This document shows, one piece after another, positions 46,401 through 58,400 of a stretch of DNA of 64,000 nt. Source of the DNA: Antedon mediterranea (lineage: Eukaryota > Echinodermata > Crinoidea > Comatulida > Antedonidae). The stretch lies in contig NC_092672.1 of NCBI RefSeq assembly GCF_964355755.1, forward strand, positions 32,732,501 to 32,796,500, in the 5' to 3' direction. The notes beneath the pieces were generated by a model that did not search any database, was not told the origin of the DNA, and saw nothing but the letters and a program-made list of their open reading frames with translations. The first letter of the stretch is position 1; every line of letters starts with the position of its first letter. The position numbers and the translations under genes are program-made.

Positions 46401-49400
46401 GCTTGTATCGATTGATTATTAGGCCTATAATATAGCATAATAGCACGTTAAGATATGCCTCGCACCTTTTTGAAATTGTAAACTATATGCCTCGCATGCC
46501 TCGCACTTTTGGAAATGATAAAATGATGCCTCGCACAAATATTTGGCATGCCACAAATGCCTCGCGTGCCTCGCTGCCTCGCACTTTGTCAACACTCCCA
46601 AAAATGCGTTCAACCTGCCTGAGTGACTCCAAGGTCACCAATAGTTTAGAATAGGCTTATTGAAGTAGTTATTTTAAAACATAATAATTTTCAATAAAAA
46701 CAAACTAAAATTTCAAAAGATCACAAAATATATGTTTTTAATAATCTATTTATTTTTCAACTACAGTTTAAGTTAAAAAAAATCAAGCTAAGATACATAA
46801 TTTGATAGAAATACAGATCTTTACAGTTTATCAACATAGTAGAGTTGAACGCATTTTGGGTTGGCTAGCAACCATGCAGTGCCCTCTATCATTGTGACGT
46901 CACACCGTGATACTCTATATATATTATTTTTAGTTGACAATCAAATGTGTTAAATCACATAAATGCTAACAATTAAAAAACCACTGGGGCAAAATCTAAT
47001 ACTGTATACCGGTACAAATAATGAATGTTTTATATTCGTGGAATGGTACAAATAATGGCATGAGGTGAATGATGAAATATAACTTTTCATCATTCACTGA
47101 ATGACATTATTTGTACCATTCCACGAATATAAAACATTCATTATTTGTACCGGAATAGTAGATTTTTCCCCAGTGATTTTTTTAATTTTCTAACGCAATC
47201 CGTCAACAACGTCGGCTGGCGACAATTCTCAAAATGTTTACAAAAAACTGAACGTGCATTAGAGCCGTTCATTATCACCATTAGATATCACTCATTTCGT
47301 GAGATAGGGCTAATTCCAAATGACATGTAACAAATACAAAGAATGAAAAATCTCTATTTAGTCAGTATGTAACTTTTGAACAGAAACTTGAATGATCTTA
47401 TTATTGAGTAATTTGTAACTATCATCAGGGTTTAGACACGTGTTACCTGGTGTGCCTGATATGATCCAGGATGTTCAAGTTGAAGCTACCTTTCCAGATG
47501 GCACCAAATTGGTTACTGTTCATGATCCTATTGCAACAGAATTCGGTAACATTCAGAATGCGTTATACGGTAGCTTCTTGCCAATCCCTGAGCAAGATCT
47601 GTTTTTACCAAAAGAAACGGTATGCTTATTTATCATTGAATATTCATTAAAACAACGGCAAAAAACTACATTCTACATTAATTTTTTAGATAAATGTACT
47701 AAACTAGTCATTATTATTATTATTTATTCAGGCAAAAGATACATTTTACAAAATATAATACAAATCAACAAATTAAACAAACACGATGTAAGAAGAAAAT
47801 ATAAAATCATAGTCACTAGCTGCCAGGAAAGCACAAAAGCAGCCTAAGCCACTGTCACCAATTAGTCATGCTTTATTACAAGCATTGGTGCTTGTTTGGT
47901 TGGTCAACATGTAGAATAAATCCCAGATCCTGGGATTAAAGTAAGCCTGTTTAATAGTAAGCTCTTTTTAAATTCAACCAACTGCTGTTGGCTTCAGATT
48001 TCCCAATTATGACTCGTCCCCAACCCTTAAAATGTTTTTTTTTGGTATAACTTCAGAACGTCTCAGCCGACTGGGTCGAGACATCCCTGCCCAAAACGTT
48101 CTAGGCCTAAAATATCCCTAATTCATTAACATACTCAATATACAAAATTGAGATTGGTGAAAAGGCTTGAGATTTTAATTGTGTGGTATGACAGCTTGAG
48201 GTTGATTCCGTGGGACATGACATGTACTGTATATATGTTGATGATAATAATTTAATTATTTAGGAGACAAATGGACAAGCTGATGCTTTATTAGACGTTC
48301 ACCCAGGTGAACTATTACACAAAGGTTCAAATGAACTAATAGAATTGAATTTTGGACGTCGTTCAGATGTGCTAACAGTCGTCAACACCTGCGATCGTCC
48401 CATTCAAATCGGCAGTCACTACCATTTTGTGGAAGCCAATAGGTATCTTATATTTGATCGGGTTAGAGCGTACGGAATGTCCCTTGTAAGTACATATTTT
48501 ATGCATTTTAAATTTGAAATAATTTTCATGAAACCCATAATTCTACTATATTGTTGTATAATATTCTTCCATATATACTGTAATGCATGCATAATTGATT
48601 AGATAAAGAGTCTTCCTGTGAATTGTACTTCATAATGTTCTTAAATTTTAACTGAAGTTATGGGTAACTCCTTTTTATACAGAACATAGCTGCAGGAACT
48701 GCTGTAAGATTTGAACCAGGAGAATCGAAGAATGTTTATCTTGTTGAGATTGGTGGAAATAGGTAAATAGAAACCTTTGTACCTTACAACATTCTTCTTT
48801 ACATGTAAAAATAATTAAAAGTAAGTAGTAGTTACCTATGTGAAATTGTAAAAGATAAAGAAGATGGTAGATATTCAATTCAACATTTATTTCGACCAAA
48901 ATCAACATCTCATCTCTCATCTCATCTCTCATCTCATAGCCTATTTCACCCACTGCTGTGTGAAGGCCTCCTCCAGCTGTTTCCATTTAGTTCTGTTCCT
49001 TGCCGATCTTTCCCATGTTGCCGTTTCCATGTACGTTGTTATGTCGTCATGCCGTCTTCTTTTTTGCTGTCCTCTTCTTCTTCTCCCTGTCCTCGGCTGC
49101 CATTCATTCAATCTCTTCGTCCATCTGTTGTCGTCTCTTCTGGCTATGTGTCCTGCCCATCTCCATTTCAGTTCTTTGATCTTTACCATGATGTCTTTGA
49201 CTTTTGTTCTTTTCCGTATCTCACTATGCTTTACTCTGTCTCGTATTGATAGATTTACCATTTTTCTTTCCATCGCTTTTTGTGTTGTTATCAATTTTTG
49301 TTCCATCTCTTTCGTTGTTGCCCATGTCTCTGCCCCATAAACTATAGTTGTTAGAACACATTGATTGTACACCCTGCTTCTTAGTGACATGGGAATGTCT

Positions 49401-52400
49401 TGGTTGGTCAGGATATGCTTGTGCATCCCGAAGCTTCTCCAACCTGCTTTTACACGTATTAATATCTCCTCCTCTGTGGTGTTGACCATTTTCAGAGTCT
49501 GACCCAGGTATTTGTATTTGTCAACTTTCTCAATCTGGTGATTGTCTATTGTTATTGTCTCTTGAGTCAACATATATGTATACAAACAAAAAACAACAAA
49601 GTATGATTTGGTCGATAGACGACATAAAGACTCAAATAAGTCACTGTTGCTTCTCATCATGACACATAATAATTACATAGCGTATGTAAACATAAAAACA
49701 ATTTTACAATCAATCACAAAAAAAACATTTAAAAAAAAAAAAAAAAAAAGTTAACAATATGGAACGCATTAAAAGCGCTAAGTTTTTTCAAACTGTTTAT
49801 GTAGTATATGATTTTGCTAACTGCAGAGTAATTCGTGGAGGAAACGGAATCGCCGATGGAGTTGTAACTCCAGAAAGACTAAGTTCGATAAAGGAGACAC
49901 TAGAACAGTTTGGACACAAAAAACAGGTAAGACTATTTTCTATCATGCATGTATAAGCATTCATTTTTTGCATTCTGCGTTTTTAACAGTATTTTAACAT
50001 AGTGTTTTTTAAATTTGATGTATTTTTATTTTTTTTAGTTTTATTGTCTTAATTATTTTTTATTATTTTAAATGGACCAATAATTAAAAACAATCTTAAA
50101 TGCATATTATTGGAAACAAAGCTTTAAACAAATTGGTGATGTTAGAAATGTGAAACATTTTAGCCACAACATCAAACACAACCACTTTTGTAGTATTTTA
50201 GAAGCAGCACAATTAAGTGGTGATTATTGTCAATAATTTTAAATTAGAATTATTAATTTTTATTCAGGAAGAAATCTTTCAAACAAAGTTTAATTTTATT
50301 TCCCCGATGATCTATGCGCAGACGTATGGTCCGACTATAGGAGATAAGGTATGTGTTTGATTAGACTCAGTGGCGTAATGCAGAGGCCTGAAGCCCTTAA
50401 GTGGCCCTCCAACACTGAAGTACTTGGGGAGTTCTAGGCTTTTTCAACATTTTTTTTATGAAGAGGGTGGGGAAAGACACAAAGTATTTAAGCCACAGCC
50501 CAACCCCCTCCAAGGTGGGACATGTGGCAAATCGAATTTAAGTAAATGGCACCCCTACATGGTCGAAAATGGTACTCGCGCACATGAAATTCATAGTCTC
50601 ACTAGTCTGGTTGGCCTAAAGCCTGTTTAGCCCCGCCTAATCTGCGCACGTTACTTGTGTGTTGCTCTTTATAAATTCAAAGCCATTATTTTATCTCCTA
50701 TTTGTGTTATTTTGTCATATCATTTGTAATTATTTGCTTTATATTATCAGGTTCGACTTGGAGACACAAGTTTGATCATCGAAGTTGAGAAAAACTTTGC
50801 AGTGTATGGGGACGAGTGCAAATTTGGTGGTGGCAAGGTGACTACTTATTAAACCATAGATTAATTAAAATCTAAATTATCGTATAAAATGGAAAGATCT
50901 TTAATGTTTTCAATTTCCAACTTAATTTTATCTAATTTTAAGATGCACTTTCATTTAAGGTTTTTCGGGAAGGCATGGGCCAAGCAGCACACGTGACTAG
51001 TGACGTTGCTTTGGATACGGTCATCACAAATGCTTTGATAGTGGACGCTGTCACTGGTATTGTAAAAGCTGATGTTGGTATCAAGGTAAAGATATCTTAA
51101 AGAGGAACTCCGGTTTAATATATTTGTGTGCACTTTAAGAATAATATTGAAGTCAAAATTAAATCAATACCAAATACTAGGTCCATTTTTCTAGTATAAT
51201 AATAATTTCCTATTCAGGGTACCCCCATTCAGGGAACACTTTCCATTGAAACGAACGAGGGGAAATATGTTTTTAGCACTATAGCCAACCTTAAGGGGAA
51301 ATCCCTATTAAGGGGATGCTTTTCCTCAACAATGGAAAATAGATTCTATTCAAGGGACACCTCTATTTAATGGACATTTATTAAATGTCCGTCTGCGGTG
51401 TCCCCTATGGGATTTACTGTATATTATGATTGTTTTGTTACATTCTGTTACTTGTATTAAATATAATGACTTTATTATTTGTTTAGAATGGATTCATTCA
51501 TGGAATTGGAAAAGCCGGCAACCCCGACACAATGGATGGTGTAAGCCCTGATTTGGTGGTAGGTGTTGGGACAGAGGTCATCGCTGGTGAGGGATTGATA
51601 CTGACGGCCGGAGCTATTGATTGCCATGTGCATTTCATCTGTCCACAGCTTGCTAGAGAGGCGATAGCTTCTGGCATCACAACTATGTTTGGTGGAGGAA
51701 CAGGTAAACGTAGTTCCCACTAGAGACGCAACCTACACAACGTAACAAACTGCCCTTCCAATGATTGTGTTTCCCCCGCCTGCGTGGTCTGCGTAAAATA
51801 AAACATTCGATGTTTGCAGCAATGTTGCGTCAATACGTTTCGTTGGTAGTGGGAACCAATAATACTCTTGGTCTTATTATTGATTATTTTGTATTTATAA
51901 CTGTCTTCACACAAAATTGCCCTTTGAAATTTTGTTATGTTATGCTGTGTTATGATAAATATGGCATTGAATCAATGGTCTTTGAATTGAAATCTATGTA
52001 AATCATCATATCATTTTCTTTAAGGTCCGGCTACAGGAACATGCGCAACGACATGCACACCAGGACCGAATCATATCAGAAATATGATTCAAAGTACGGA
52101 TGTTCTACCATTAAACTTTGGATTCACAGGTGAGATTCTTTAAAATAAAGATGCTATTGTTTTATGCTTTATACTTTAAAAGTATTGCTTATACTTACTG
52201 TACCCCTCTGTGCAGTAAAGCGTGGTGCCCACTAGATACGCAACGTAACGCAATCTACGCAACATGAAGCGTGGTTCCCACTAGCGACGCAACGCTAGGA
52301 CGTAACGCAATGCAAGTAAATTGACCAATCACAAGCGATGGCTTATTCGCTTGTGATTGCTAACTGTCTATAACTTCGCTTGTCATTGGTTAAAACGCTT

Positions 52401-55400
52401 GCCTTGCGTTTACGTCCTTGCGTTACGTTCTAGTGGGAACCAAGCTTAAGCAAATGCCCTACTAATAATTGTGTTTGCCCCCGTCTGCGTGAAATCAAAC
52501 CTCAAATGTTTGCAGCACTATTGCATCGTCTGTTCTCACTTGTGATTACGCAATACAGCATCTTGCGTCAGTACATCGTTGCGTTGCGTTCTAGTGGGAA
52601 CCACGCTTTAATATGATGCATATATGAAGAATAATTATGTGATTGTTTTTTACTAACCAGATTGATTACAGTATGTATTTCCATTTAATAATATTATAAT
52701 GTTATTGCTTACTCATTATAGGTAAAGGTAATACGAGCAGAACAACTGGACCCGTCCCTGAACTGGAGGAACAAATTGAAGCCGGAGCAATTGGGTAAGA
52801 ATAAAGTAGATACACGTAAATACAGTATTATTGTTAGTCTACTGGAGTGCTGTACGCGAACATAACGACCTTTCATTTTTTGCCATGTGAATACAAGCTG
52901 TTGAGTCAAAAAGTGCATTCTCATATACATAATGAGCATGCGCAGAATGACTAATGGTTTAATGGTTTTAAATTTATAAAGCGCAAAATACAAATATTAT
53001 TTATGCGCTGTTTAGCACAAGTGTAAAAATAAAAAAGTTGATGTGAAATAAACCAGGAAAATCCCTAATAAACCGAATAAATTGACCAAGACAACAACAA
53101 AAAAGTCCGAAAACGGAATCTCACATCACCACACTGTTTCACTAACTTACGTCAAGACAAGCTAGCTATTAGACTCAATAGCTGCGTAGTCATTAAAAGG
53201 GTGTAGTAGTGTACATACGTCCTGTCATTTGTGAACTTTTTATATTAATTAAAATAAATGGACTTTCTTGGTTCTAGTCTTAAACTACATGAAGACTGGG
53301 GATCCACTCCTGCTGCGATTGATACGTGCCTACGCGTAGCGGAGAAAATGGACGTTCAAGTGATGATTCACACTGACACGCTTAATGAATCCTCCTGTGT
53401 AGAGCATACTATTGAAGCATTTAAGGTAATATAAAAACACTATCTACAGGGTTTAGAATGGAGAGACTACCATCTGTAGTGTGGTTACATACACTTCTTC
53501 ATTTAAGCGTGGTTCCCACTAGGACGCAAGGTAACGCAACTATGTATTGACGCAGTATTGCGTAATTACAAGTGGGAACCGACGACACAACAATGCTGCA
53601 AACATCGTAGGTTTGATTTCATGCAGGCGGGAGCAAACACAATTATTGGAAGGTCATTTTCTTACGTTGCGTCGCCAATGGAAACCAAGCTTTATAGAGC
53701 ACTGGGGTAGCACTAACATTTCATTTTGTTTAGCCATTTGGCGAAAGTCGAAATATTTTTTTTAGTCAAATCAGTTTATCTATAGCCAAAATGGCTAAAG
53801 TCAAATTTTTTTATTTAGCCAAATGAATCGGTCATTAGCCAAAATTTAAAATTTTTGAAATATAGTGGTAAAAACATTTTAGTCAATTTATCTATGTCAA
53901 CAGGTCTATACACTGTTCCCTGAACATTTTCGTAAGGCATTGAGATAAAGAACCATTGGCCGTATTCACCAATCACACTTAAGTGAGATATTTCCCTTAA
54001 ATCCTAAGGATTTCCCTTAAATCAAGAAAATATTAAGGGTTTCACTTAAGTGGTATTCACAAAGGGTTTAAGGTTAAGGGAAACCCTTAACTTGGTCTAT
54101 TTTACCCTTAACTTTTAAGGGACCTCAGAGGTCCCTTAAAAGTTCCCTTAACTATTCAGTACCTTGGTTGTGCTGACGATTCTGTATGTGCGAGTACTAT
54201 GCCTACTTGTAGATGGCCCCAGTCCAGGCTAGGTAGAGATGCTAGGCCCCATGTTGGTCTGCCCACTAACCAGCCTAGGATTCATGTTTGGTTTGAGTAG
54301 CATCTAGACCTTTTTTTGCTGATCCCCACCCATACAAATTAGTCTATGCCTATATATTGATTTATTTTTTTTGTTTTGACTGCCATTATTTTTGTGGAAG
54401 ATGGCTTCCCATTTTGTTGTAACAGAAATTAGCCCCATTCTAGTGTAGGCTAGGTAGAGATGCTAGGCCCCCTGTTAGTCTGCCCAGTAACCAGCCTAGG
54501 ATGCATATGCCTCAATACAGACAGGTTTAGGCCTACACAGAATGTTGGTTTGTTAGTAGCATCTAGGCTAGACCTATTTTTCTTGATCCTCATACAAATT
54601 AGTCTAGGTTTAATATTCATTTGTTTTTGTTTTGACTGCCATCGTCTATACATTTTTCTCTTCATCCTCCCCGTCCCCCCAACCCCTTACTCTTTTTTTA
54701 AATATGCAAATTAGTTTTAGAGAGGAAAGTGATTGGACCATAGGGGAATTTAAATCCTCTGTGATTGGACAATGGGACAACTCATGAATATTTATGATTA
54801 TTTTTACCCTGAAGTTTTACCCTTACATTAAGTGTTTCCCTTAGGTAAGTGAATCCCTTAACTCATTTGTGAATACCCCTTAAGTGTTTCCCTTTGTTAA
54901 GGGAATTCTTAAATTTTAAGGGTAAGTATTTCCCTTAGCCTAAGTGAGATTGGTGAATACGGCCACATGCCTAAATCACTGTCACTGTATGATTAAAAAA
55001 AAATATTTTTTTTGTATTTTTTTTACATGATCAAAACAATTGTTCAAACTGTTTTTAATCATACAGCATTTATACAGTTATCAATTTAATAAGAAACATT
55101 TTACAGTTTTCTAAAATCCCCTGAACGCTATGTTACTTTTGTTTTTTACGCTTGGCTGGTCATGTTTGCTTGTGACGGCTTAAATTGGGTATGCTCAAGA
55201 GGTGCGAAAGTGCAGAACCGCCGGCCTAGGCCTACAAAATTATGTACAACAACGCAACGGTATATCGTATGCTAAAAATATTGAGGAAAATTCCTAGCAA
55301 ACGAACACTCGTATTGTTGTTAAACGTAAGATAATATAGGCCAAAGCACAGAGTACACGTCTTTCCATCCCTCAAGGCTGCGCCGAAGCATTTTTGTCAG

Positions 55401-58400
55401 GGCGAGAAATTTATCCGATTATTATTTATTTACACAACAACACAGAAGCCGGCGGCCGGCCCCGCTCAGATGCACGTGTGTGTTTAGCTAAATCCCCGTT
55501 AGACTCTACCATTTCCCGCATGTTGTTTTGTTTACACTGACGCACGAGGGAAGTTTATTAAGGGTAAAATATGAAACTACATTAAATTGGAAGACTCTAA
55601 AATGCATAACGCATACATTTTTGATTTCGATAAGATTAAGACGTCATTCATCGAAGATACTATAATGTTTCTTTTTAATCTGAAAAGTACACCCCTATCG
55701 AAAAATAGACAATCCCGGTAATTAGCCGACCGTCGGCTACGTAGTCGATCGTTTGTGCAGCGCACAACACGTGATAGTTTGGGTAGACTTCATCATCCAT
55801 GTGTCGTGTAACGTCTGTGCAGTCTACCTCTCTCTCTGCTATCTCCATCTTTTTGAAATAACAAAGAGACGCCTGGTACAACGAAACAAGTTGACGAAAA
55901 ATGGAGCTTGAAGTAAACAACATGATAACGAACAAAATAAATGCTTGGAGATCGACAAATGGACCTTTTAGTTGGACTTTATGCTTTCGCCAAAATGATT
56001 ATTTAATTATCTATTTTATGATATGTCATCGCCAAAATGGCTAAAGTAGCCGTTTTATTTTTCGCCAATCTAGAAACGTTTTCGCCCATGGCGACTTGGC
56101 GATCGGCCAGTGCGAGCCTAGGAGCAGACAATTAAAGCATGTGATTTTGTGAGTGAGTTTTTATCTTGCATAAGTGTAACATTTAATATACGTATGTACT
56201 ATCTTCAGGGACGTACTATTCACACATACCATTCAGAAGGAGCTGGTGGTGGCCATGCACCAGATATCATCAAGGTGTGTGGTGAAAAGAATGTGTTGCC
56301 ATCATCTACCAACCCAACCCGACCCTTTACCAAGAATACTATAGATGAACATCTGGATATGCTAATGGTGTGTCATCATTTAGATAAGTAAGTAGGCCCA
56401 ACATGACCTTTTACCAAGAATACTATAGATGAACACCTGGATATGCTAATGGTGTGTCATCATTTAGATAAGTAAGTAGGCCCAACACGACCTTTTACCA
56501 AGAATACTATAGATGAACACCTGGATATGCTAATGGTGTGTCATCATTTAGATAAGTAAGTAGGCCCAACATGACCTTTTACCAAGAATACTATAGATGA
56601 ACACCTGGATATGCTAATGGTGTGTCATCATTTAGATAAGTAAGTAGGCCCAACTCGACATTTTACCAAGAATACTATAGATAAACACCTGGATATGCTA
56701 ATGATGTGTCAACATTTAGATAAGTAAGTAGGGCCAACTCGACATTTTACCAAGAATACTATAGATAAACACCTGGATATGCTAATGATGTTTCATCATT
56801 TAGATAAGTAAGTAGGTCCATCTCGACCTTTTACCAATAATTCTATAGATGAACACCTGGATATGCTAATGGTGTGTCATCATTTAGATAAGTAAGTAGG
56901 CCCAACTTGACCTTTCACATAGATGAACACCTTGATATGCTAATGTATGTCATCATCTAGACAAGTAAGTAGAAGGTAGGTGGGGCCGATGCGACCCTTT
57001 ACCAATAATAATATTATATACCATTTAGATAAGTAAGTAGAATATGTATTATTGTATTGTTTCGAAATTACATTCAAGCTACTTTTGTTTAATTCGCATT
57101 AGGAATTTAAAGGAGGATGTAGCATTTGCTGAGTCCAGAATCAGAGCAGAAACAATCGCAGCTGAAGACATTCTACATGACATGGGTGCAATTAGCATGA
57201 TTTCGTCTGATTCGCAGGTAAAGTTTTACAAAGAAACAAACGGAGTTCTTATGTGTCATCTACAGTAGTTTAAGTGCTAAAGCTCTGTCTACTATCAAAT
57301 TTTATGTGTGACAAAGAAATGTGATGTGCCCATAATATGAACACGATGATGTCATATCACTACCATTTTAAGCATATCACTACCGTATTTGGGCACATCA
57401 CACTTTTGTTGTCAAATTAGTTTGATAAGTGTAGACAGATCTTAAAACTGAACCGTACTACTTTGTGAAAGTTAGAAAACTTAAACCACTCCTTGGCAAT
57501 ATAATCTGTGTTAATATGATTTGTTTTTGTTGTTTATGGTGATCGTATATAGGCAATGGGTAGGATTGGTGAAGTGATCGGGCGAACTTGGCAAACTGCA
57601 GATAAGATGAAAATATTTCGAAAAAGACTCAACGAGGAAACTGTAAGTTCAGTAGAATCTCTCCTTTCTGTACACCGCATATTATAGATAAACTTTGTTG
57701 TGTACCCTTAGGGGTTAACTGTAAATGTTATAATAATGTACTTTTGTTTTAATAGTCTATATGAAAATACAATTAAGTATTTCTTTATTCAATTGTCTTT
57801 GTAGGGTGATAATGACAACTACAGAGTAAAGCGATATATTGCCAAATATACCATTAACCCAGCTATTGGACATGGTATGAGCCATCTGATTGGTTCAGTT
57901 GAGGTAGGCCTAAATAAATACTTACTTTTTATGTTGTCTTTTATGTGAAGATTTTGTACCTGTGATCACCAAACATACTAAAGTGATATATTCCTTTAAA
58001 GATGCATTGTCCCCCAAAAACATGAAAAACTGAAAATTAAATCAGACTTTGAATAGGTTATTTTGTAGTTTTAGTAAAGTGAATCACTTCCGTAGGGCAG
58101 TTTTTTTTAGATAAATAAATTTGGATAAAGATCCAATTTTTCGTCAAAGTGGATAACTATTAAGTGACATTAAAATTCATATTCAACAAAAAAAAGTAAA
58201 CAATTAATTTTCAGGAGGACAATACATCTTTAATAAACACTTTACGTAAGATATGTCTTTATGTCATTACCAGTTTTTTTCACTAATAGCTAGCTGTTTA
58301 AATGTTAAGTGTTTCCCTTAGCCTAGTGTGAATACAGCCACAGTATCCTAATGCTCTGAGAGCGATTTAATATTGTTTACTTTACATTTTTCAGTGTAAA

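Noticed and set aside
53700-56140. A large outer transposon around 53958-54964 suggested by gccaaaatggctaaagt words
   Set aside because: The words occur on the same strand with poor inverted alignment of the outer ends and no target duplication that I can see.
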